A DNA stretch of 64,000 bases from Ixodes scapularis (taxonomy: Eukaryota; Arthropoda; Arachnida; Ixodida; Ixodidae): NCBI RefSeq assembly GCF_016920785.2, contig NW_024609846.1, positions 113,202,831 to 113,266,830 of the forward strand, given 5' to 3'. This document shows positions 55,030 through 64,000 of the stretch, in pieces. The stretch's first letter is position 1. Every line of letters starts with the position of its first letter. Under the pieces are notes generated by a model. That model searched no databases. It worked only from the letters and a program-made list of their open reading frames with translations, and was not told the origin of the DNA. The translations under genes were made by a program, and so were the position numbers.

Positions 55030-55700
55030 TGTGTGTGTGGGTCACGTCACGTGACTGCGAGGTCACATGACTGTGGCATCGCACTTCGTGATGGTGTAAC
55101 ACGACGTGACGGTGTCCATGATATAGTGACGTCGCGTGACGTCACAGAGTTACGTGACCTCATGACACCACGCGACGTCATGCTGTCATGTGGCGCAATA
55201 ATGTCACCTGACGTCAGAGTCACGGGATGTCATGCGACGTCGCGATGTCTCACGACGTCATGGTTTCACGCAGTCATGACGACGCAACGAATGGCTGTGA
55301 CGGCACGTGACACCAGAAGGTTATCACGAAGTACTGACATCACATGACGTCATATGGACGTCACGTGAAATCAAGACGTTACGGAGACGTCATGACGTAC
55401 CGGCGACATCATAATGATGTCATCAAGACGTCCTTGTGTTGTTGTGACATAACGCAGACGCCACGATGCCGTCATAATGCGTATTGACGTCATCATTTGG
55501 CACCGTGACGTCATGGTGACGCCCACATAACGTCATGTGAAGTAATTACGGCACGGGAGTGTCATAATGACGCCAAAGGGTGTCGTAATGTCACCGTTAC
55601 GGCAGGACATCAGTGACGTCATGACGTTTATACTACGCCAGGACGACGTTATCATGACGTTCACATGACGTTTTCAAGAGGTCATAATGTCACGTGACAT
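55030..55700. repeat. Degenerate TGACGTCA/CACGTGAC-rich array
   Basis: Dozens of variants of GTGACGTCA, CACGTGAC, ACGTCATGAC and TCATGACG at short irregular spacing for about 670 bp, with no fixed period. Similar motif use to the 25-kb satellite and the 45.5-kb stretch. Non-coding; the 112-codon + frame inside is a by-product. Confidence 0.7.
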
Positions 55701-56546
55701 CACAGTCCTTCATTACGGTTCTTCGTGTTCGGTTTCCATAACGGATTTTCAGACAGATCTTCGTGACGGGTCTTCATGATGGTTCTTTTATAGATATGTG
55801 CTGATAAAATACATTTTGCGTTAAAACGGCAGAGCATTTCGTTTGACGTCATACCATCAAGACCGCATGGATTAGGTGACAGCCCCTCTAGCGAAGGGAA
55901 CAGCGTATGGACGTAAGGTCCCCATATACTGAAAGGTAGCGCAAACCATTGCCCAAAACGGGAAAAAAAAATTCCTCCTCTCCCACGCCCTCTCTCTCCC
56001 TCTCAAATCTAATTGCTTTCTTCTCTTCAATTGGATCGGCATCGACACGTGACCCGAACCTTCCCATGAGCCGTGCGAATCCGTATTCAGCTGGTTGTCT
56101 GCTTCGAAACGACGTCATGAGGGAACATCATATGGCCGCTTGCTCCGCTCTTTACGGCATGGACGTAGGTTTTTGTTTCCTTGTAAGGCCTCATTCACAC
56201 AGTCGTTTTTTCTCCCGGCACGGCGAAAACGCCGGCCGTCTTTTGCGCCGGGGGAGAGGGCGTTGGGACCGGTTTCCGGCCGAAATCGGGGCGCCGGACC
56301 CGAAAAGGGCCCTATGAGGATGTTCAACGTCCCCGGCACCGGCGAGAGGCCGGGAACTCCGGCGCCCCGCCCCATCGAGGGACGGTCAATCACAAAATAG
56401 GAAACTTTCGCTGAATCTGGCGGATTCCCAAAGGTGTAAGTAAGCCGCCGTAGTTTAAGGGAGCATATTCCAATCCAATCCAAGACACCGCTGAATTTTT
56501 TTTTTTTTTTCGGGCGGGAGATCGTAGTTTACAACAAGGAGGCGAC
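55701..56546. other. Upstream of the MADF gene; no gene called
   Basis: GC-rich stretch at 56200-56390 with CCGGCG palindromes and two long overlapping frames on both strands, which I take as composition effects. It could include promoter sequence of the gene starting at 56547, but no defined core element is recognisable. Confidence 0.4.
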
Positions 56547-56688
56547 ATGGCACCCTTCAATGCTGAACGTCTGCTGGAAATGGTGAGGGAACATCGGTTT
56601 CTCTATGATCACGGCCACCCCGATTTCAAAGATACTCAAATGAAAGAAAACAGGTGGAAGATAATCAAGGAGGAGTTCGGGATGGAAG
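56547..56688 (+). CDS. MADF-domain (Myb/SANT-like) protein, exon 1
   Basis: Likely DNA-binding protein of the arthropod MADF/BESS type. The ATG at 56547 has a good context (GACATGG). The peptide MAPFNAERLLEMVREHRFLY and the following HPDFKDTQMKENRWKIIKEEF match the first two helices of a MADF domain (hydrophobic L-x-x-x-V...L-Y/W-D...Y/F-K-D...W-x-x-I). The exon ends GAAG|GTAAGC at 56688, and one base carries into the next exon. Upstream is a T-run and no acceptor, so this is taken as the first coding exon. Confidence 0.75.
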
Positions 56689-56745
56689 GTAAGCGATATG
56701 AGGCGAACGCGCACAGTGGATAGAAGTGGCTTTTTTTTTTTTCAG

Positions 56746-56914
56746 GACCAAAAGTGGCTGCCGAGTTCGCCAACCTAAAAGATCAGTGGAGGAAATTACA
56801 TAACAAGCTGGTCCCAGGGAAAGGGTCTGGCGCCGGATCTTTAGATGTCCCACGTATAACGTGGCGATACTTCGCAATAATCGAGAGCATGGTGGCCAGG
56901 GAGCGCCTAGGAAC
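56746..56914 (+). CDS. MADF-domain protein, exon 2
   Basis: Acceptor (T)11-CAG ends at 56745. In phase with exon 1 it reads GPKVAAEFANLKDQWRKLH, the third MADF helix with its conserved W and basic residues. It continues through a Gly/Ser-rich loop to ITWRYFAIIESMVARERLGT, which fits the final helix (W-x-y/f-...-F/L). The donor AAC|GTAAGT follows 56914. Together exons 1 and 2 give a domain of about 100 residues, normal for MADF. Confidence 0.75.
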
Positions 56915-56985
56915 GTAAGTGAAGTGTATTTTGCTGAAGTCTTTGAGACGCTTTATGTTTCGAATTTCCGGTTTTAGAGCAATAG

Positions 56986-57665
56986 ACCCTTTCCGGAATT
57001 CAGTCTGGCCACTTTGATCACTATCATCATCATCTGAAATCGGCATATGTGCTATACTAATGGCGGCCTTCTGTTTACTGATGAAGGAGGAAGTTGAAGA
57101 TGCTCCTGAGCAGATGATTCGAGGCCTATACTTTCTAGGTGTTAGCGCGACGTGAAGCAGGAATTGGAAGCAAGAGCTGCGTAAGCGTTCATCTCTAACT
57201 CAGTCCCAATCAATCTGTTAGTAGCACTCAATCGGCTTCAAAGCCTCTTGATGTATAAACCAACACGCGTCCCTGACGTCATGCAGCTGCGGTGGCGCTG
57301 TCGACGGCACGGCGCATGCACAGACGCTTCACTTCACTCGGATTCCGTTTCTGCGCGTGCGCAGTGCCCACACCTGGTGTGGGCAAACGCGGGCTTGTTT
57401 GTAAACAACGTGTCGGTCTATAGGACTCTATCAAGGCGTCTATGTGGGTTGGCGCTTCGTTCCGACTGGCCGCATTTTTTTCGCCATCGACACTAAAAGA
57501 GATTGAAAAATAATTGTAGTGAAGTGAATATTTTCGTTTACCGTTGACCTTTAAGTGACGGTGCCTCATTAAATACTGCAGACCACAGGCTCATTGCCGC
57601 CATTAGTATAGTAAAAGATAAACTGCCATTTGAGTCACCAGATGGCACTGAATTCCGGAAAGGAG
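56986..57665. mobile_element. Inverted-repeat element in MADF-gene intron
   Basis: CCTTTCCGGAATTCAGT near 56988 and its inverse ACTGAATTCCGGAAAGG ending near 57663. A second inner pair surrounds the ACTAATGGCGGC motif (about 57056 and the inverse GCCGCCATTAGT near 57596). Confidence 0.7.
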
Positions 57666-58578
57666 CTCTCGTTCTGTGTGAGCATTCCTTCAAGTGAGGT
57701 GCACCCGCGCGCTTGTGACGCGTTCACGCTCTGCTCGTACCGAAACCTCTCGAACCGTCGATTTATGAAAATTTAACTTTCCAGGCTTAAAGATAAATAC
57801 TGGAGACCACGAAAACTCTAGCACGTGCGCGTTGTCCCGTGCTATGTTATGGTAGAGTGGAGCAGTGTGTGCATCTTATGTAGACTATGACAGGTGGACT
57901 TTTGGCGTACTGGGAAAAGTAATTTTCGTTTTTAAATCGACAATAACTTCCTTTTTTTGACTGCTCAGCATATGGTTAATTACGGTACATGAAAATATAG
58001 CCCAAAAACTCAATAATCAAAGGGAAAAGATGTGTATACTAATGTCTGAAAAATAGTTGAAAAAATTTGTGCAGAAGTTAGAACAAAGAGCCTAAACATT
58101 TTGGGACTATATTAAATCATACAATATGTTTTGAAAATCATACATATCAAGGTGTGCCCCATACACAGCCCTACCTCTTCTTTCTTTAGTTGCTCGTCAT
58201 CAAGTGTGCTTCCATTAGTCATGCCGTTCAGAGAACCTGTTGCATGCGGAGATGCATGTTCTCCAGAACACTTTCTTAAAATGCAAACCTTGGCCTGTTA
58301 TAGCACTGCTCTAACTTCTCCTCTGGTGGTGTTTTTATGGCCTGTTGCACACAAATGGTGTACCCGGACTCAGGACAGCCCACAAAGCTAGAATGGCGCT
58401 CTCCAAGGAGCACTTGACAATATTCTGCACCTCGGAGATGAAAAATCGCGGTAGGAGTTCTAATTAAATGATCCAACATTACCCATAGTCCTGACTGCTG
58501 CTGTCATTTAAGAAAACAAGCAACAAAAGCAGTTCCATTGTGCAATTGAGGCCATCTTTATAGCAGTCCCCAACTATG

Positions 58579-59003
58579 GTGCCTGGAGCGCGTCTCCGAC
58601 TGGTGTGCTTAGCGTCCTATCCTCTGCATGCATCAAAAATAGTCCCGAAGTGTCAAGAAATGACGTCACAAAAGTTGGAGTGTCATGCTGTTACATGTCG
58701 CGATTCTGGCAGTTGGGCGTAGAAATGCTGGCAAAAAACACAAGCGAACGCGAGTGTCGCTGTCGTCACGGCGTCCCAGTCGTCCCATCCCAACTTCCTG
58801 CTGCTGTAGCTTCCGTGGACTGTCACACAGGAGAGCAGCCTGCAGCAGAGCAGGCGTCTGCCACATCCACCACAGCTGCTGGGACACCGCCACGGTCGCG
58901 ATTGGCGACAGCATGACACTTCTATGACGTCATCAGGCGGAAATCAAGGGACCAGTTTTTTGGACCTGGTAAACACACCAGTCGGAGATGCGTTCCAGGC
59001 ACC
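58579..59003. mobile_element. Foldback element in MADF-gene intron
   Basis: GGTGCCTGGAGCGCGTCTCC at 58579 and the inverse GGAGATGCGTTCCAGGCACC ending at 59003; CTCCGACTGGTGTG is shared. A further inner pair surrounds GTGTCATGCTGT. Open frames on both strands are palindrome by-products. Confidence 0.75.
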
Positions 59004-60574
59004 CTACCTCAACGTCAGGAGGACGCCATGCGCGACAAGTACCATCGTCGTGCAGGGAGTTATTTCTGATAGCTCACTAGCTTCAGAGAAAGGGCAAAAA
59101 GAAATCAAAACCGAAGCTGTAGTTCTTCGGCTATCTACGAAGTGGTGTAACATGTTCCTGTGCATCAAATTAAACTTTTGGCGGAATTTATCGGTCATGG
59201 GCAATCGATGGCCAATGAGCGGGGTACGCAAATAGCTAAGCATGCAGTAGATGTTTGGCCTCCAACGTGAACTTCCAGCCTTCGCTAAGCATTAGTAGCA
59301 CGGGTAGCCAAAACCTGGGGGAAGGCATTGAGTGCGGGACCTTCAACTGGGTTCTTAACCTGTCACCAACTATAGGCACTTAAAAAAGCTCCCTTCTATG
59401 AAGGCAACACTTTTCTTACAATTATGTCGATGTGCAGCATAAAGCAAATGGGCAAAGGCCATCTCTTACTCCCTGTCGTCATCAGGAAACACCTTCTTGC
59501 TTTCATTTCTTTTCAGTTCACAGTCAAATCTACTGCTGGACCCGGCACTACCAATACCACCTAGAAGACAAGGCCTGTGCATGACGTTTCGTCAGTAGAT
59601 CCCCGACCCGCCCCAAGCGGCAAACACCCCGAAGCTTGACGAGAGTAGGGGCCGCGTCGCAACTACGTCGCATTCATTTGCGGCCGCAGCTGTGTGCGTG
59701 ACTGCTGAGCGCGAGCTGATAGCGAGTTTCCAAGTGCATTTGCGACGTGCACGCGAACGCTCCCTCGGCCAGGAGCGCGAGCTAGCACGCGCTCCTGGCT
59801 TTGAGACGCGCATTTCTAGCGCGCTCGCTCGTTCTGCGGTAGAACGCTTCGAAGCAGCTACCCGAGGTATAAACAGCGCCCTCGAAAATGGCGTCCAGTG
59901 TCAGCGTCCAGCGTCCAACGAAGGGCTTTTCAGCCCTTCGCGCAGCAGTAAGGCAATTTCGCTCATGCATTTGACGCTCCACGTGAACGTCTAACTTCAT
60001 CGTATGATATTTGCAAGAGACACTCGGCGTGAGCATCTGTTTCATTATCTGTTATACAAACCACTGAAGCAGGCGATGGAGCAGACGATGTAGCAGACGA
60101 TGTCGCTCATCCGGGCTAGCTAGGGGGCGCTGAGGGGATCTACTAGTGATGACGTTTAGAGGAGGAAACGCGCAGGCCTTGTGTTCTAGGTGGTATTGGC
60201 ACTACCCTCTGAAACGCAAGTCAAATTATTAACAAGAAGGCTGTTTTACTATTGCATTCCAGTACATTTTGAGACAGTTTGTGATGCAGGAATATACAGC
60301 ATAATGTCAAACAAACGTTTTTTTCAGGACCCCATCTCCGCTCAGCGTTCGAGTTGTGGAGCCTGGTTGCTCCTCCTGGTAATTATGATATGTTCTTTGT
60401 CTATATACAAAGTCATCGGTTCTAAAACTTTCTGATCTCTAGGAGTGCTTATCTGTTGACTGGTGGCCGAGGAGCCTCCCTCTGTTTCAGCATTAATGCA
60501 ATGCAGAGGCGTACAAACCTTGCAAACAGTAAAGCACAAGGAACCATAAATAAAGCATATTTGTTTATTTTCAG

Positions 60575-60613
60575 GGGTGAAGACAGTCAGGAGCTGGATG
60601 ACAACCCTGAAAG
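60575..60613 (+). CDS. MADF-domain protein, exon 3 (acidic linker)
   Basis: Acceptor TTTATTTTCAG ends at 60574; donor AAAG|GTATTG follows 60613. The 39-bp exon continues the frame and encodes GEDSQELDDNPE, an acidic linker of the kind that follows MADF domains. Phase agrees on both sides. Confidence 0.6.
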
Positions 60614-60937
60614 GTATTGATATACTTCATCTTCTGTGCTATATTCCACGCTCGTGCACAATCCACACAATGTGTTTACTTTGCACATCACACTCACATC
60701 TGTGGGGGATCGTGCAAACTGCTCAACCGCAAAAACAAGAAAGGCTTGACACCGAAATATATTTGGGGTTCCAATCCATGCTGTAAAGGTGGCTGGCCAA
60801 CAAAGCTGTAGTATCACCTGCAATGATTGCCCACTGCACTATCGACCCTTTTTATGACAAACGCCACCAGGTGGTGCTCTGGTCTTTGATGTCCCAGAGG
60901 ACTTCCGGTTTATAAAAAAATGAAAAAAGGCCACCTA

Positions 60938-61285
60938 AAGGGGCCCTGCAATCATATTTTAGTGTTTTACATTTTTTTTGTGATTTCCACGTCTCTTGGT
61001 GTTCGGGCAATCCAGCGGGCACGGAGAGAGTAACTAAATATCAGTGTGTCATATTTAAACCGGACGATGTGGAAACCTCCTCCACCTACGGGGGCGACCC
61101 GCGGTGCCGAAAGTGCGCGATATGTGACGTCTTTGGTCCTGGGCTTACTACTGGTCAGAGCCGCTAAAAGCTTCTTTCTTTTCGAAATACAAAATATAGA
61201 AGTGGCGCGAACCGTTTCAATTTTTATAAAAGTAGTTTTTGTTCACTATTTTAAATCAGAAAAGAAACTAATGCAGTTTCTTTTC
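60938..61285. mobile_element. Copy of the 47.6-kb element, 3'-truncated, in an intron
   Basis: Begins GGGGCCCTGCAATCATATTT and matches the first 330 bp of 47600-48609. It ends near a small palindrome around AAACTAATGCAG, 50 bp before the next exon. Confidence 0.75.
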
Positions 61286-61335
61286 TGAACTAATGCAGTC
61301 ACATCACTGTGAATGAAAACTTTGGTTTTCAACAG

Positions 61336-61470
61336 CCCCCAGTATTACGAAAAGGTGGCAGCGGAGGAGTATGACGTTGAGCTGCTCAGCTATCCACCTG
61401 AGCCACAGGCGCCTGCACCCGCAAAACAGGCTGTAGAAAATGTCTCCGGTGGAGCACCCAAACCAAAGAA
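61336..61470 (+). CDS. MADF-domain protein, exon 4
   Basis: Acceptor GGTTTTCAACAG ends at 61335. In phase, the exon encodes SPQYYEKVAAEEYDVELLSY and then a Pro/Ala-rich stretch with KQAVENVSGGAPKPKK. At 61471 the sequence GTAGGT can be a donor, or the frame ends with TAG at 61472-61474. If this is the last exon the protein is about 162 residues, short for the MADF family and without a recognisable BESS motif. Downstream is Penelope sequence on the opposite strand. Confidence 0.6.
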
Positions 61471-61789
61471 GTAGGTCTTAAATCTTTAGGGATTGGTTAC
61501 CCAAATACAGTTGCTTATTGTGCTGAAAAAAAAAAGCTGAGCACCATGAAAGTGCACCCATGGGCTGTATGAGCTGAAACAATCAATCCATCCTGTTCTA
61601 CAATTGTGGCCCCACAACCTCTAGTAGCCATAAATTTCTAACAAGGTACAAAGTATGGGGCATCAACTTTCCTACATTGAACCACAGCTGTTTAAAGAAC
61701 TTACCGGTATGCCAGCACTGTCCGCAATAGTACGTTGAATTAAAAATTGTGTTTGAGCAAGTTGGTTCATACTGATTTAAAATGTTAAA
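61471..61789. other. No further exon recognised
   Basis: Unique sequence between the MADF gene and the Penelope element. No polyadenylation signal immediately downstream of 61470 that I can defend. Confidence 0.4.
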
Positions 61790-63594
61790 AAGCGCAACAC
61801 AACAAGGACATAAAGACAAAAAGACGACAGGACGGGCGCTAACTCACAACTGATTTTATTAGAAACAATACTGTCACTTTTATACACAATATCGTATGCC
61901 AAACCCACACTGCAACCAATCACCACTCTCACAAGCAGCTATCTAGAAACATTACTTCTTTCTGAAGCAAAAAGAGAGAGAAGGCATGCTAACGCATTTA
62001 TTATCTTTGTTTTTGATATAAAACGCCTCTATAATCTCTCTCTCGGTCTTATCTTTTGATTTCTTTAAAAACGTTTTCAGCCAAAAGTGGCTTACAGTCA
62101 GCACATCGCCTGCAGTGGTCTGGCAGGTGTCCCCCCGCGTTGTTCTGCACAGAAAGATTATGCTCACGCGCCCTATCGTTAAAACAGCGCCCGGTTTGTC
62201 CAATATAAACTTTTCCACATCTTAATGGAATCTCATAGACAACATTGGTCACACATTCAGTGTACTGTACAGCGTGCTTTTTTGAACAGAGTGCTTTTTT
62301 TCTGCCGTGTAAGCATCGAACAGATTTTTGAGAGCTTGCAAGGGGCTGGAAAAACAATATCTACATCGTATCTACTAGCTATCTTTTTAATGTTGTGAGA
62401 CACTTTGTGCCAAAAAGGAATCACATGTACACGTCTTTTAACTTTATTTGTCTGGCCGCCCCCTTGTAAGTTAGTTCTTTTTATTTATTGAAGTAGGCTC
62501 TCACAGCAGCTCGAAATTAAATTAGGTGGGTACCTTACGTTTTTTAGACTTTTTACTTGCTGAGCAAAACTGATGTCCATCTGATGTTTGCAACTTTTTG
62601 CAAGAGCTGCTTGAAGACATGTTAACGCGATTCCCCTCTTGACCAGTTTGGAATGTGCACTTTTGTAAGAAACAAGGCATTTCTTAGAACGCGGGCCATA
62701 CCTCCAACAAACATGGTCGTTGGAAAACATGACCATAAGGTTCAAAAACCGAATGCAGTTCAGCACGGGCATTTCCCATGTAAACTTAAGTCCACCTGAC
62801 GCTTCTTTAAAAGCTTAAGCGATCCCCGCAACAACCTCATCCAAAGCCAAATTTGTGTCTAAAATTAGAAGATAATCGTCAATATATCTAAAGACTTTAA
62901 CTACATGCAATTCAGGTAGGCATTCCAAAATGCGTCTGTCCAATGACGCTAAAAATATGTTACATAAAATAGGGGCAACCGACGAGGCAATACAAACACC
63001 AGATTTCTCTACAAAGAAACGCTCATTGTAACTGACGGCAGTGGACTGGAGGTAAAAAACCAACAACTCTAAAAAATGTTCGCTACTAACGCCCGCAAAA
63101 TTTTAAAAGTTTACCTCTCCCGACTCGTCTACCTTATCCCGAACAGCTCGGAGTAACCCGTCGTGAGGCACAGAATAATAGAGGTCCTCAACATCTACAC
63201 AGAAAGCCGAGAGGGCATTTTTACACCCCTCTCTAAACACGTCAATCACTTCATCCGAGTTTCGTACAAGGAAAGGGTCCCTCAAAGCCAAGGTTGCTAG
63301 GCTACGCTGTAGATAACGGCTAACCATAAACTGCCACGTGTTCCTCTCAGACACAATGGCTCGGAAGGGACAATCAGGCTTATGCGTTTTTCCCGTGAAG
63401 AACACTCCCAAAAAATTACTTTCCGCTTTTTCGGCTGCTTTCCTCACACTTTCCAAATTCCACACTTTTAGCATCTTAAGAGCCTGAGTTTTTTGCGACT
63501 TCGGATGGAACTTGATTTCCCTGAAATTCTTAACAATCGCTGTCAACGCCCTCTCTTGGAAAAAACCTTTCGGCATGTACTTAAAGTCCTTGAT
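61790..63594 (-). mobile_element. Penelope-like element, minus-strand part
   Basis: The 3' (low-coordinate) region contains the terminal motif around GACGACAGGACGGGCGC (61823). The coding remnants run from 61952 to 63594 on the minus strand. It meets a + strand copy of the same element head-to-head at 63594-63595. Confidence 0.8.
61952..63594 (-). pseudogene. Penelope-like RT plus GIY-YIG nuclease, broken (minus copy)
   Basis: Reading from 63594 downward: FKYMPKGFFQERALTAIVKNF, GVFFTGKTHKP, PFRAIVSERNTWQFMVSRYL, the FCVDVEDLYYSVPH catalytic Asp block, an in-frame stop after GEVNF (about 63103), KSGVCIASSVAPILCNIFL, the RYIDDYL catalytic box near 62872-62889, a second in-frame stop near 62815, SKKCLVSYKSAHSKLVKRGIA, and the GIY-YIG core VVYEIPLRCGKVYIGQTGRC (about 62160-62230). 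The C-terminus ends near 61952. All the expected PLE domains are present, but stops and frame changes make it inactive. Confidence 0.85.
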
Positions 63595-64000
63595 GGCAAC
63601 CTTGGCTTTGAGGGACTCTTTCCTTGTACGAAACTCGGATGAAGTGCTTGACGTGTTTAGAGAGGTGTGTAAAAATGCCCTCTCGGCTTTCTCTGTAGAT
63701 GTTGAGGACCTCTATTATTCTGTGCCTCACGACGGGTTACTCCGAGCTGTTCGGGATAAGATAGACGAGTAGGGAGAGGTAAACTTTTAAAGTTTTGCGG
63801 GCGTTAGTAGCAAACATTTTTTAGAGTTGTTGGTTTCTTACCTCCAGTTCACTGCCGACAGTTACAATGAGCGTTTCTTTGTACAGAAATCTGGTGTTTG
63901 TATTGGCTCGTCGGTTGCCCCGGTTTTATGTAACATATTTTTAGCGTCATGGGACAGACGCATTTTGGAATGCCTACCTGAATTGCATGTAGTTAAAGTC
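63595..64000 (+). pseudogene. Penelope-like element, plus-strand part, runs off the window
   Basis: Starts with ATLALRDSFLVRNSDEVLD and continues through the SVDVEDLYYSVPH block. It has the same in-frame stop after GEVNF as the minus copy and one more stop just before it, then QKSGVCIGSSVAPVLCNIFL, ending with LPELHVVKV at the window edge. It is about 95% similar by eye to the matching part of the minus copy and continues beyond 64000. Confidence 0.85.

Larger units (their letters stand above)
56915..60574 (+). other. Long intron of the MADF gene, carrying two inverted-repeat elements
   Basis: Contains the element at 56986-57665 and the foldback at 58579-59003. Otherwise no exon recognised; one cannot be excluded. 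Confidence 0.5.

Noticed and set aside
55009..55347. 112-codon + ORF rich in Arg/Asp/Thr
   Set aside because: By-product of the GTGACGTCA-type array; no domain.
56095..56483. Two 101-122-codon ORFs on opposite strands upstream of the MADF gene
   Set aside because: GC-rich palindromic sequence (CCGGCG runs) keeps frames open; no recognisable domain.
58605..58927. Several ORFs on both strands in 58.6-58.9 kb
   Set aside because: Located in a foldback element in the MADF intron; open frames mirror each other because of the palindrome.

Overview
This is a eukaryotic, gene-poor, repeat-rich genomic window. It has no operons, very long non-coding stretches, intron-type splice signals, one 100-N assembly gap (24079-24178) and several non-LTR retrotransposons, Penelope-like elements (PLEs) and foldback or MITE-type DNA transposons. 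The mix (CR1/L2/jockey-type LINEs with (ATT)n tails, PLEs with GIY-YIG domains, many TTAA-flanked short inverted-repeat elements) looks like a chelicerate and most likely an ixodid tick. That assignment is inference from repeat content, not a proven identity.

Layout. 0-7 kb: a foldback element (942-1456), then a TTAA-flanked element (2060-4783) with an internally deleted hAT transposon nested inside it (2778-4037), then a 342-bp tandem duplication. 7-24 kb: a run of LINE copies all on the + strand. Each begins at or very near the (ATT)n microsatellite tail of the copy before it. It includes one structurally full-length element (about 12027-16866; ORF1 with a PHD finger, ORF2 with endonuclease and reverse transcriptase split by one frameshift) and one 5'-truncated element of another family with a long uninterrupted ORF (17056-20142). 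25-26 kb: a 42-bp minisatellite made of CRE-like palindromes, enclosed by a short inverted repeat.

Host genes. Three loci look like real host coding sequence, and none can be read from a single ORF. (1) The last two coding exons of a carboxylesterase/cholinesterase-family gene (26782-27029 and 27163 onward, with AATAAA). (2) A MADF-type (Myb/SANT-like) gene at 56547-61470, four phase-compatible exons with good splice sites. (3) The 3' end of an unidentified gene (32440-32529 and 32783-32993). A set of four diverged exon-sized blocks with splice-like borders lies on the minus strand at 35.97-40.86 kb. A degenerate tRNA-Ser(AGA)-like sequence is at 50564-50646.

31-64 kb also holds many short inverted-repeat elements, several with visible target duplications: two adjoining TTAA elements sharing one TTAA at 31779, an 8-bp-TSD element at 33007-33233, and a hAT MITE at 43845-44917. 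There is a near-perfect 68-bp hairpin at 49185-49333, a second CRE/E-box-rich stretch at 55030-55700, and two Penelope loci (52383-53640 and 61790-64000) that share a head-to-head inverted layout. Most of the transcription-competent sequence is transposon-derived. Host genes occupy only a few short exons, with mobile elements sitting in their introns.
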